Of a stretch of DNA of 64,000 nt, positions 48,431-59,285 are shown piece by piece (position 1 is the stretch's first letter; each line of letters starts with the position of its first letter). This DNA comes from Nomia melanderi. Lineage: Eukaryota > Arthropoda > Insecta > Hymenoptera > Halictidae. The translations under genes were made by a program, and so were the position numbers. The notes under the pieces are model-generated. The model was given only the letters and a program-made list of their open reading frames with translations, was not told the DNA's origin and ran no database searches. The stretch is taken from the NCBI RefSeq assembly GCF_051020985.1, contig NC_135001.1:20267896-20331895 (forward strand). Reading direction: 5' to 3'.

Positions 48431-51400
48431 CACATCACAAAATAGTGATCCACATTATTTTCATTGTAAGAAAAAATGAAAAAGGTGATACTGACGGGAA
48501 ATTGAGCTACGCTAATGATGCAAATGAGTTAAATTGTGTCACGGACATCCAGTAGTTTCGTAACTTATCACGTCTTATTCACTCCTAGAAAAATCCTACA
48601 AATATTTCGTGACCCGACGGATTCTCCTAATTTCAGCGGCTCTTGGTTCCGAATAACAGCAAGAAAAACCAATGATCGAAACAGGAAAGTTTCTGAGACG
48701 CCTCGAACGCGGAAATCGGCGGACTCACCGGTCCGTAACGTCTCGAGTTGGATAATTCGGTAATTCGTGACATCAGCGGAGATATATTTCCGTTTCGCCG
48801 TTCAGCGAGCTACAAATCTCTTAGTAGAGCACGAATCACTTCCGATGACTTCGGAAAAATTCCGATTTTTGGTGAGCCTCGGCGAACCTGGCGAAGTTTG
48901 AATATCGAATTAAGTAGAATTCCTGTAGAACGAGCGTAAACGTTGAAAACACGGAGCTCGAAAACATGAAACACACGAATGCAAATCCTGCGTTATCGTG
49001 ATAAATGTTAACAATATCCTTTGATATGCAAAACACCTTACAAGAGTTCGTTTCGCGTTTATAACTGTAGGGGAGAAGGGAATTACTTTTTAACCGTATT
49101 TTATCAAAGTTTCGCAGGCTGCAAGGAATAATTTATCATCTCCCTTGACAATTATCTCAAAATATTTCCCTCATTACCGTTCAAAACGCTCCGCGCGTGG
49201 CTATCGTCGGTTCCCCCACATCGATTATCACTTTTTCAGCGCCGGCAATTAACCGACGCTTGTTTATTGTAACGGAACCGCCACCAACGGCGATTCGCCG
49301 ATACGATATCGGCGTTCCTCGCGCATCATCGGGTCCGTATTTTCCGTTGTAATCGTTCGTATATTAAACCGGAACTGTAATCATTATCGCGGCCACCTAA
49401 CTGGTTCGCGCGGCGTCGAGTTACACAAGCCCGTCCACCGAGGAGACCGAAAGACTCCTCGGGAAATTGTGCGGCGTCGGACTCCGCAATTATCCGACCT
49501 TTTGTCTCGTACCTGGGGATTCTCGTTAACACGGGATTCGCGGGGAAAAATTAATTGTCTAATAGGTTCGCGTGCTCCCGCGGGCGGAAGCAGGAAATGA
49601 AGACCAGTCTGGGGAGACCGGAGCGTCGTAACTTCTTCGGCCGCGAAGTTTCGTCGGGCGCTCGGAAATAAACTTCACGGTTAAGCAAAGTTTCGCAGCC
49701 TGCGACGCAGATCGAAGCCAAAACAAATTCGCTGGAACTTTCATTCGATCTATAAGGGAACAACAGTAAGCTCTTTATTCTTTCGGTCATCGATCAGAGA
49801 ATCGCGTTGCGCCGGAATCCACGGGACAGCTAGCTTTTCGATAGACAGATTTCACGGATTGTGCGATGGAAGATGGGACGACAGATTATGATACGTAATA
49901 TTTGATGGCTGAGTGCGTGCAACATTTTAAAAACTGTACACGATTGTAACTGAAAAATTTACGATAACGTTACTATTGCTATGAGAATCTTCGACTCGAC
50001 AATTGTTGAATACTGCTTCTACTTTTAACCTATGACTGCTTCTTTCGTCTGTCTCTGAAACTACTTTAAACGTTGCATCATATTGAACAGGATTGTACGA
50101 AAAACACATGAATTATAGAATACTTTCCTCAACACTGTTTATTGGCGTCGCGGAGATTCGTGATGATACTAGCGCGAAGAAAGAAAGATGGAAAAGTAGA
50201 AGAAGATCGAGAAGAAGAGAAAAGATTCGAAAGATAGAGAAGAAGAAGGATAGCGATGAAACAGCAAGTAAGGAGATGTGTAATGAAGAGTGGAAAGTTT
50301 CCAGGCCTGCAAGGGCCTGCCGTCGAACTGAGCAGTTCCGAGCGAGGCCTGGAAAATCTTTGGAAAATCTGCTCGCCAAATGTGCGATTGTACGAAGCAG
50401 ACTCGCGCGGAGGAACAGTTACAACGGTAGACGTGAAAAAAAAACCAGTGGCATAAGACAGCTTTTCGCCTCTGTAGAATACAAGTTTATAAAAAATCTA
50501 CAAAGAAGCTTCTTATCTTCATCGTTGAAGAGCTACAATTTTCTCGTCTCCTTATTTCTCTCAATCTCCACGTTTGTCTCCCAACAATGAGAAACACAGT
50601 GGTACATTTTAATTTGTTCATTCAAAGATCCGAGCCTTCAAAGGCTCCAGGTACGAGACGCAGTACACAGAGGAGTCAAAGACTTAATCTCCGACTTTTC
50701 TCACATTCGCCCGAAGTGCTGCGAAAACGTTGGTATTTTCTTATTCCCCCTAATCTCTTCAGGGATCGCAGATCGCATCGGTACGCCGGGAGTCGGCCAA
50801 GACCTGTAATGGAACGTCACGGACAAGCTTCTCAATTTCTTGGTCGGAGAAAGATAGAAGCGGCCGCCGTTCGAATTCTTTCGAGCAGCTTCGCCTGTGC
50901 ATTACGAGATTCTTCGCGACGCGAGGACGTACGAGACCTTAACAAATGGACGGCCCATTGTAATGCACCGACTCGGCGTTGCGTCGCGTACCGCGGCGGA
51001 GGCTCTGTCGTGTCGTTGCCTGACGACGAGCCCGTCGAGGAATACGTTCCGCGCGAACGTAGATTCGAAAGTCCAAGGAATGATATTCGTGTTCTAAAAA
51101 TCACAGTTTATTTGAAGTATAACGTTAGCGCTTGCTCGAGGAGTTTCACTATCTCGTGTCACCGGTTATTTTGTAATTAAATATGAAAGTGAAATCCAAA
51201 TAAACTTCAATATACTTTATTTACACATAATGAATTGAAATATAATTTTGAGTATTTTGCTCTTGCAATGTTCTATGTCAAGTGCAAACACGAGGTAACT
51301 GACCGGTCAACAATGTGTTAATGATACTGTAAGAATACTAATACTAACAATAATAATAAGGTTCTAAAAAGTATCTCGATACCCACAAAGTATTGTAATA

Positions 51401-52506
51401 ATAAGTCTAAACAATATCTGTAAATCTCATATCGCTGAGGATTGCAACAAGAGGACTATAAACTCGTTTAACCTGTCATTTTCTTCCTTTTCCAGGTAAG
51501 AGAAGAGCAACCGGGAAATCGTAGAATACCGAGTCGAACCGTCAATTTCCGACTGCAATCTTCGACCGATCGAGAGCACGTGAGTGACAAACCAAATATT
51601 TGATTGACGATGCCGTTAATAGGTCTGAAGGATCGATTGGGTAAACGTTTCGCGGTTCAGGACTATCAGCCCGAAACCATCGGAATCATGCGAACTGATA
51701 TACTCATTGGTCCCGGGCAATAGGTTAATTAAAGTAAATTGGTGTTGCGGATGGTCGCGACCCAACTAATTTTCTCGCGGCACCGTAGGACGCGGCCGTT
51801 TGAGGAACCCAATTATAATATGCAACGTCTCTGACAATTTCTCTCGCGTTAATTAGCGAGCGGCTCGCGGAGAGTGTTTCGATTCGGTCGTATTAATTAT
51901 CGGAAACTTGGAGCGCGACACTTGTAAACACTTATAAGCGCGGCCGCGACAGACGCGCACGTGTTCGCGGAACAACGTGACCGAACAAACGAGATGATCG
52001 TTCGCGATTATCGGATCGATCGATCGCGAGGCGCGGGAACGCGCGCGCGGCTGCGAACGAGTCGAATAAATTTCCGCGAGGATTATACACAGTCGGACCG
52101 GAAACGACGCTATTCATTTCCGGCAGCTGTGACGTTTAATCCAATGGCACCGGGGGAAATCTAGCGTGCGCCTCCCTTCTTCGTTAACCCTCGCCGCAAA
52201 GCGGTTTAATGAGAAATAAGAGGCGCTTTGCATCCGTGAATCATTCGAACCGGCGGGCAATTAAACTTCTCATAAAACTAAACCTTCGCCCCGTGTTAAT
52301 CTCGCGGAGCAGCTGGCTACGGACTAATATTCCCTTGCCGGGCGCGAACGGCGGGGCTTTTTCTTTCGGTTGTCGTGACAATATTTCTGTTCGGAAAGCG
52401 GAACCGTGTTCCGAGGAGCTGAAGCAATATTCGAGCTTCTCGCGACTACCTTACGGAAAGACGCGCTCGAAAGGTACTGAGGGATTATACTGCGCTCGTT
52501 CTACGA
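48431..52506. other. Non-coding block with two adjoining open frames (not called)
   Basis: CpG-rich at 49.2-49.8 and 51.5-52.5 kb, and AT-richer elsewhere. Two plus-strand frames of 165 and 197 codons overlap by four bases at 50587 (see findings). At 51177-51320 a stretch ends 'gaccggtcaacaatgtgttaa', resembling an end of family K in reverse, but the match is weak. No RNA gene was recognised. Confidence 0.4.
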
Positions 52507-52572
52507 TTAACCCTTTGCACTCGAGAGGTGACTCTCAGTCATTTGATTCGATATAACGAAGTTACAAAGGGT
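52507..52572 (-). mobile_element. Family A end fragment
   Basis: TTAACCCTTTGCACTCGAGAGGTGACTCTCAGTCA is, in outline, the right terminus of family A read in reverse; similarity stops after about 65 bp, where repeat D begins. Truncation or replacement of the rest of the element. Confidence 0.75.
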
Positions 52573-52585
52573 TATGTATCGTATT

Positions 52586-52830
52586 AATGTGGTATTAAAG
52601 GTATTTAAATATGTTTTATTTAAAAAAACACAGGAATTGAATAAAATACAAATAAGTAGAAACGATATAGCTAGTGTACAGGTCTTTTCTCTTTTCAAGT
52701 CAACGCAACTCTCCAAATTTCTCACCGTCCGCAGTTAAAAATAATTCTCTCCCCCACAAGCATTCTTCTTACTCATACTTCCAACAAATTCTCAAACACA
52801 CTCCACTCTCATTACCACGCACTACCCACA
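52586..52830 (+). repeat. Dispersed repeat D, copy 2
   Basis: Matches 13594-13833 throughout with small deletions. It sits directly after a truncated family A end and directly before the 79-base-arm inverted repeat, so this region is a patchwork of repeats. Confidence 0.8.
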
Positions 52831-52880
52831 GTCGTGTAGTTTGATATGGTAACGTTATAAAATTCAGTATCATATTCTAT

Positions 52881-53078
52881 ACAATGTAGTCGAAATATTG
52901 AAATAAAATATTTCTATCCACGAATTCGTATATTATTTTTATTCACTGGAATCAATAATGTAAATTGCATTCATTATTCTCTAATGACACGTCGTTTAAA
53001 TTATTGATTCTACCGAATAAAAATAATATACGAATTCGTGGATAGAACTATTTTATTTCAATACTTCGATCACATTGA
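52881..53078. repeat. Long inverted repeat, 79-base arms, 40-base loop
   Basis: Arm 1 (52881-52959) and arm 2 (53000-53078) pair at about 71 of 79 positions by my count. Shared core 'ctatccacgaattcgtatat'. It is followed at 53135 by AAAGGGTTAA, which may be the right end of an A/M-like TTAA element of which the inverted repeat is the body; the matching left end is not evident because repeat D lies there. No frame. Confidence 0.92.
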
Positions 53079-53138
53079 ATAAAATATAATATTGGTTTTT
53101 ATACCTTTGTGAGTCACTTCTGAAATTCAAAGGGTTAA

Positions 53139-53780
53139 TTCCATAACCTCATTACATCACAGAATTAAAAGATAAAATGTAATCGAAATTCTGTAACTTG
53201 TCATTTCCAAAATTGAATAAATTCAAGCGACTTTTGGGACTCACGAGGATTGCACAATTTTTTTGAAAACTGCATCTATCGCAGAGTAAAAGATGGCAGT
53301 CCCTTCTTTACAGCAATCCATCGAAACTCGATCCAAGATTCTCCCCGTCACTCTATCGAACCTTGAAGAGTGTTTTCACGACAAATTAGAAGCACAGATC
53401 GCTGGATCCCTCGTAATGGAGCAATAAACCGGAAGCATGTTCGCTCTATCGAGAAACGCTTCGTCACCTACTGGCTGCCTTAACGTTCGCCACCGAAAAT
53501 ATGTGGTTCACTCGACCTCCGGCGACAAAAACCTGAAGTCTGTCTCGAGGATTGATGCTCATGCTAATCGGACGAGACTCCGTGGAATCGCGAAGACAAA
53601 CCACCGGGAGGAAAAACGCAGAAACGAAATGCGAGTGAAGCTCTTAAAGGAGTGATCGATGAATGCCAGAGGAACCGCGATGGCGGACCATTTTCACGCT
53701 GTTCCACTGATCTATACGGTCTTCGGAAGTTGGAGGATACTCTATTATCGAATTCGAAGTACTCTGTAACGATAGGATTA
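53139..53780. other. Non-coding spacer
   Basis: Mixed composition, no repeats recognised and one 72-codon frame without support. Confidence 0.4.
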
Positions 53781-54003
53781 TTAACCCTTTGCCGTATTAT
53801 TTACTTTTGCTACTAAGCTCGTGCAAAATGTTTCTATCAGCAGTTTAGAAAAAACAAAGAAATTGTCCACTGCACTTTATGTACAAATTTTCTTTCAAGA
53901 TAATATATTGATAATAACAAAACAGTTTATTGGTTTGATCCATGCGCATTGAATAATATTCATGTTTATTAAACTAATCCCGAAATCTTCATCATGAGTT
54001 AGT
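53781..54003 (+). mobile_element. Family B TTAA element, 3'-truncated copy
   Basis: Starts TTAACCCTTTGCCGTATTATTTAC and follows the 18.2 kb copy to 'gaaatcttcatcatgag', where it stops about 35 bp short of the expected right end. A family C element follows almost at once. Confidence 0.85.
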
Positions 54004-54015
54004 TAACACTTCTAG

Positions 54016-54403
54016 TTAACACTAGAACTACCGTACCAGTAAAAATGACTGGTTTTAATTGTTTTGTTTCACAATTAACACATTGCGTACCAGTAACGAG
54101 AAATCTCGTTTTTATAAAGACACTTAGCTATGCAACTTCGCTAATTACCACAGCATTGAAAAAAATATAAAATTTAATTCGAATTAATTATCTATTTAAA
54201 ATATATTACATAACAATATATCTGAGTTTTTCTATGTATAGTACAATTCAGTTTTCTGAAAATTAGCCAGTACGCAATATGTTAATATCTTAAAAGTATT
54301 GAATATTCGAAATTATCTTGAAAATATATAGCTTCACTTGAATACTATAATGAATGTCTGAAGAAAACCTAAATCTATTGTAAAAATTTGTATAGGGATT
54401 ACA
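54016..54403 (+). mobile_element. Family C TTAA element split by family K
   Basis: The left part starts TTAACACTAGAACTACCGTACC and is close to the 47.1 kb copy; after the K insertion it resumes 'aaaagtattgaatattcgaa'. Near its right side 'tttgtatagggattaca' is the reverse of the 'tgtaatccctacaaaa' in the 47.1 kb copy, and the right terminus is missing, replaced by a family A copy. Confidence 0.82.
54075..54285 (+). mobile_element. Family K TTAA element nested in family C
   Basis: A 211 bp element. The left end TTAACACATTGCGTACCAG pairs with the right end CCAGTACGCAATATGTTAA (17 of 19). TTAA occurs on both sides and the host C sequence continues across it. The terminal TTAACAC is shared with C, the insertion host. 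AT-rich interior, no frame. A possible relative ends at about 51320. Confidence 0.88.
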
Positions 54404-54584
54404 TATCAATCACCACTTGATTTGATACAGCAAAACTGTGAAGTCGAACATTTAGTATTTTAAATTGAACTTTGTATTGCTATAGGGAATATTTAAATAA
54501 AATAGCGTTCAAACACCGTCGTCTATATCTCGTCGGAAAATCTTGAATATTTCCATCAAAAAACATTCGGGTGCAAAGGATTAA
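54404..54584 (-). mobile_element. Family A TTAA element, 5'-truncated copy
   Basis: Begins inside the element at 'tcaccacttgatttgataca' and runs to 'cattcgggtgcaaaggaTTAA', in reverse relative to 15.2 kb. Its terminal bases abut the family C remnant, suggesting that a deletion joined the two. Confidence 0.8.
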
Positions 54585-56077
54585 TATTGCCAGCACGTAC
54601 TATACAATAGTGTTTCACTAGCATATTCATACATTACCAGAATCGTGTGCCAGTGTTGATATTCGCCGTACATGTCTCAGGAAAAGGCAGCATTTTTCCT
54701 AAGACACACTTCCCAAGCCATTTCGAAGGTAAGCTTGAAACAATTCTGCTATTCAACTCGCAGACACCAAGGCACGTTTCCAGATCCTTACCTTGACATC
54801 CGCAAGCTGCGAACTCTTATTCTTCTCACCACTGGAGACCGTGGTCGCTGCAGCCCGTTCACCGCTGGAACGTAAGCCGTAAAAAACGGTCGGAGCGACA
54901 ATATCAATCGCGTCGCGAAGTTACAGCGCGCATAATGGGCGAAAGAAGTCCAGTGATTACACGGAACGAATTGTGCACGAATTGCCGCGCCCGTGTAATT
55001 GCTGCGGAGCAGGGGACTGGAAGCGTCAGGGAAAACTTTTTCTCAATTTTCTTCCCGCCGTGCAATTTTCAAGAGAAATTGTCTCGCAATCGTATCGGAA
55101 GAATTCGAGTCCCGCTTCCGAGCGGAATAATTATTTGGTAAATAACGCGGACCGTTCTTTCCCCGGCGCCGTCGGAAATAGTTCCTCGTGTTTTTACTAA
55201 TTGCACCTCCACCGACGAAGTTTAATTAAACTTACCCCGTGCCTCGATCAACGTCTTCGATCCCGATTCACCTTCGATATTAAATCCCCGACGAGACCTA
55301 CGCGTGGCGACGGTTTCAAACTCGAAAGAAGTTCCTGAGAGAAACGATTCCGGGGGAAGCAATTAAACAGGTTTTTCATGACGCATGAGTTATACCGGAA
55401 GGACTCGTCGGGACCAAGTTTCGAGGAACGAAAGAGCTCGAGTGAAATTGTCGCGACTCGTTGCCCCGCGCCGAATAAACACATCAATCTCGCGTGTTTC
55501 AACTAATAACGGAGGTTGTTGAATAAGTACAGCCCCTTACTAATACCGTTGAACCGGCAACCGAGGAGGTTTGAATAAAACTTCGATCTTCCGGCCGAAA
55601 GTTTCCAGTTCCCCAAGCGAGCATTCCCTTTTCGCATAATCGCCGCCGAAGTTTGCTTATGAATAAATTTCGCCGTATCATCGTCCTTGGTCTCCCCCCA
55701 CCCCGTCGACGTCACCGATCCAACCGTCGGCCGCCCCTCGCGCCCCTTAACCGTCCCTTCCGCGCCGACGGTTTATTACTTTCCCCGGTTTACTGCCGCG
55801 TTAATTTACTTAGTTCTTCGCGCAAACACCACCGGGGACGAACTTATTAGACGGCCGCGTCAACACTGATCTACGACGAATTCTCGGACGGCTTTCCCGG
55901 GCCGCGTATCGATTACCTGTTTCCCGCGGACCCGCCGCACCTACCGTCTATTTCCATGTGACGCTGTCGAGATCGTAGCTGCCGGTTCCTACGTCTTCCG
56001 GAACACCGCCGCGGGTCTTTATTATTATTTTACCAAGGATTCCGGAAGCCCTTCCATTTTTGATGTGACACTTCCTG
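54585..56077. other. CpG-rich non-coding block
   Basis: Mostly CpG-rich with short overlapping frames; no repeat copy and no RNA gene was recognised. Confidence 0.4.
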
Positions 56078-56353
56078 TGAAAGTAATGAAAGAAGTGGAG
56101 ATATTTATACCTTTTGGAGATTTTTTAGAATATTGAACATCCTCGCTAAAGAGCTAAGTTATATATGGAACTTAGCTTTTTAGCGAGGATGTTCAATATT
56201 TTTAAAAATCTCCGTCTAAAAGTTATATATGGAAATTATGGCACTTCGTATGAAAGTAATGAAAGAAGTGAGGATATTTATACCTTTTGGAGATTTTTTT
56301 AAATATTGAACATCCTTTACGAAAAGCTAAGTTATATATGGAACTTTTAAATA
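56078..56353 (+). repeat. Tandem duplication, 173 bp unit, with hairpin in unit 1
   Basis: Units start at 56078 and 56251 with 'tgaaagtaatgaaagaagtg' and share 'atatttataccttttggaga' and 'atattgaacatcct'. In unit 1 the sequence folds back at once (arms 56116-56160 and 56169-56213). In unit 2 the first arm is present, followed by 'atatatggaactt', but the second arm is cut short where the family A copy begins. Confidence 0.92.
56116..56213. repeat. Near-perfect hairpin: 45-base arms, 8-base loop
   Basis: Arm 56116-56160 pairs with arm 56169-56213 at 42 of 45 positions; the loop is atatatgg. The similarity extends weakly outside ('taccttttgg' / 'gtctaaaagtta'). The stem length is within the range of small-RNA precursors and of foldback elements; no known miRNA was recognised in it. 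Confidence 0.95.
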
Positions 56354-56583
56354 TTAAAAGTTCTCGAGAGGTGACTCTCAATCACCATCTGATATACCAA
56401 AATTAGAAAGTGTTGTATATAATATTAAGTTTCGTACAATGCATCAGTATGTGAAACATTTATATAATAGCTTTGTTCCTTAATTTAGGTATATTTTCTC
56501 ATTAGTTCGTTTCAAATAGTGTCGTCTATGTCTCATCGGAAAGTGTCTGTTTCTATTAAAAAGCTTCCCAGTGCAAGGGTTAA
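56354..56583 (-). mobile_element. Family A TTAA element, diverged copy
   Basis: TTAA at 56354, then 'ctcgagaggtgactctca', and ending 'ttcccagtgcaagggTTAA'. The usual CCCTTTGCA after the left TTAA is lost. The interior keeps 'tttctcattagt..gtttcaaa' and 'gtctatgtctcatcggaaa'. It cuts off the second unit of the preceding tandem duplication. Confidence 0.8.
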
Positions 56584-57301
56584 GGAAGGAAGAAAGTCAT
56601 GCTCAAAGCTTCTGTTGTGTGAATAATTAAGTTAGTTTTCCAATGTTTCGACGTTTCGTTTCAAAGAGACCGTTAACTTCGAATTTGAATTTCAATGAAC
56701 CCCAACGACGGAAATTGAAAAGTTGAAAATATAAAAAGAATTTCCGGTGCAGCTGTTGGTTCCGTAATGAGATATCGGCATTAAGGAGTAATTTGGAGCG
56801 AGTGAATCTTCATTTAGGATAGTAATATATTCAAACGCTGCGCTGGAAATAGCGAAGTAATTTGATAACTAACCGACGCAGCCAGGAATCAGTAGAATAG
56901 CCCGAATATAGTCAGCCGTTGAAAGTTTAGGGAAGACTTGTACGTGTAGCTATTTCAACGGCGTGTTTAAGACTGCACTGTAAATTTTTTTGTTGCCTCA
57001 GCTCAGTCGCCGACTGTCTTGTCGTGACTGTAACTCTTTGCGACTCTTTTTGACTCTTTAGCGACGATTGGAAGCTCTTTCTCTTCCAGTAATGCCTCCC
57101 ATCCTCTTCGAATGCGCTCCTACGTCGCGAACGTTCTTGAACGTTCTGAAAACTGGTTCCGCGTGCGTGTCTTGAACAAACATACTCACACGTTCACATA
57201 GTCATTCTCGATCGTCAGTTTTCACTCGTACGCTTCGTGTCTGGAATGCTTCATCGGGGAGCGTGCCACATTCTCTTCGAAAATTCACCCTTTTCTTTCT
57301 C
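56584..57301. other. Non-coding spacer
   Basis: Mixed composition. 'gactcttt' and 'gcgac' are repeated near 57.0-57.1 kb. No gene or element was recognised. Confidence 0.35.
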
Positions 57302-57880
57302 ACTGAATTACTTAGTTGATCGCTACAAATAAAAATCTTTGGAATATCTAGAAACTTGTTAGCACTTGAGTAAAATAATCACCACTATATATAAAACTCA
57401 GTAAAATAACGAAGAAGCTGATCAACTATTCATTAGAATAATAATCGCGGCAATTAATCAATGGAATATCAAAAAACTAATCAATTCTTCAGTAGAAAAA
57501 TGATCACTGTAGACAAAGATCTGTCGCTCGGTCGAGATCACAGTGCAAAAAGATCGGACAATAACTGAATTACGTAATTGATCGCTACAAATAAAAATCT
57601 TCGGAATATCTAGAAACTTGTTAGCACTTGAGCAAAATAATCATCACTATATATAAAACTCAGTAAAACATCAAAAAAGCTGATCAACTATTCATTAGAA
57701 TAATAATCGCTGCAATTAATCAGTGGAATATCAAAAAACTAATCAATTCTTCAGTAGAAAAATGATCACTGTAGACGAAGATAAATCGAACATCCAAAAG
57801 CCTAGCCCACAGCTTCAAATACGCCAAAACTAATCCGTCGCTCGGTCGAGATCACAACGCAAAAAGATCGGACAATAACG
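57302..57880 (+). repeat. Tandem duplication, 262 bp unit, two copies
   Basis: Unit 1 starts at 57302 and unit 2 at 57564 ('actgaattac'). They share 'gatcgctacaaataaaaatc', 'agaaacttgttagcacttga', 'aactattcattagaataata' and 'cgtcgctcggtcgagatcac' with well over nine bases in ten identical. Unit 2 has an extra ~54 bp segment (from about 57784) before the last shared block. Both units are AT-rich and have no frame. Confidence 0.95.
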
Positions 57881-58436
57881 ATTCCCCGAATCTATGACGA
57901 ACACTCCATAGTTCAGGCTTTCATTTATTCCGTTCTTGTTTCTTCCCCGTTCGGGGGGCGGTTAACGATCGGTCCGCGGGCAATTTCATTTGCGATGCGA
58001 TCGAACAAGAAGCCCCGTACGATATTAAAGCCGAAAACCTGGGTGCAATTAATTTGAACGGTCTTAATTACCGAGGTCCCTGGTATGCACGCAATAAAGG
58101 CTGATTGAAGTTTCGAAGCCCGAAACCGTCAGAGCTTTACCGGGGCACGTGGTACGTCGCACTTCATCGCACCGTAACAAGATATTAAGTAGTATTAAGC
58201 ACTCAATGTTAACCAAAGTGTTTCCAAGCTGCAGAGTGCCACTCGAAACGTCTGTGGCCGTCGGCATTCGAGCGACGGAGTCTAGGGGTTATTCATATTA
58301 CAAGATACCCCATTATGACGGCCGATACCTGTCCACGGGCTGAAAGGCACGGCGTTACGCCGCGAAGAGTTACATTATGAAAGCACAGGGCGCTGCCGAG
58401 TGTTTACATTCCGCTGTAATATTCAGAGGTTTTGTA
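57881..58436. other. Non-coding spacer, CpG-moderate
   Basis: No repeats, RNA genes or supported frames were recognised. Confidence 0.35.
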
Positions 58437-59285
58437 GTTTCGCCGTGGCGCTAAGTAGTAAAGGCTCGCTAAACTCGCTGATGCGGCGCGTGTAAAGCGT
58501 TGTAAGCTGCTTCGCGGGAGACCGTTAGAAATAGCGATGAAACACGGGTTCATATTTTAAGCATCATCGGGGACGCTGCATTACTCGCGAGTGACAGCGG
58601 AGGAGATCTTATTCGGTTAACGTGCATCAGGAACGCTGTAAATCAGACTTACAACTGGTGTAAAGCACTGTGAATGTCACGAGCACTTTTTCTTTGGCAG
58701 TCTGCTGCTGCATCAACTTCTTGCCCACTGAACTTCTACGCGCAAGGACTGGTACGGGACGTTCAGGTTTTCGCTGGACGCAGTATGCGGCATACGCAAG
58801 ATTGCTGGAGCGAGTTTTTCGAATTGTCTGTTTATCGTCTTGGTTGGTTGCGTACAACCGTATCGACGAGTAGCACGTCGGGATCGGTAGTAAGGTGAAG
58901 GCAGATGAAAGCTGACTGTAAAGCACAAATCAATATCAATATCAATATAATATCAATATAATTTTGCTATATCAAACCAAGTGGTAAGTGAGAGTCACGA
59001 ATGCAACAAAGAAAATAAAGCGAAGACGAACAGAAATATCGTGGCGCAATGCTTCAATTGATTTTGCAATTTCCCCGTGAGCGCCAAATAGCGAAGGCTG
59101 GCTAAACTCGCTGATATGACGCATGTAAAACGTTGTAAGCAGCTTCGCGAGAAACTGTTGGGAATATTAATGAAACATGGGTTCATATTTTAAGCCTCAT
59201 TGGGGACGCCGCATTACTCTCGGGTAACAACGAGAAGATACCACTCGATTACAATACATCAGGAACACCGTAAATCAGACTCCCA
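58437..59285 (+). repeat. Diverged direct duplication, ~217 bp copies 632 bp apart
   Basis: Copy 1 (58437-58655) and copy 2 (59069-59285) share, in order, 'ggct.gctaaactcgctgat', 'gtaaa.cgttgtaag', 'agcttcgcg', 'gggttcatattttaagc', 'ggggacgc.gcattact' and 'catcaggaac.c.gtaaatca', at perhaps eight bases in ten. No inverted ends and no common open frame. The ordered conservation over a decayed background could mean constrained non-coding sequence or an old dispersed repeat. Confidence 0.85.
58929..58966 (+). repeat. (ATCAAT)n microsatellite
   Basis: Imperfect six-base units between the two copies of the 217 bp duplication. Confidence 0.85.
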
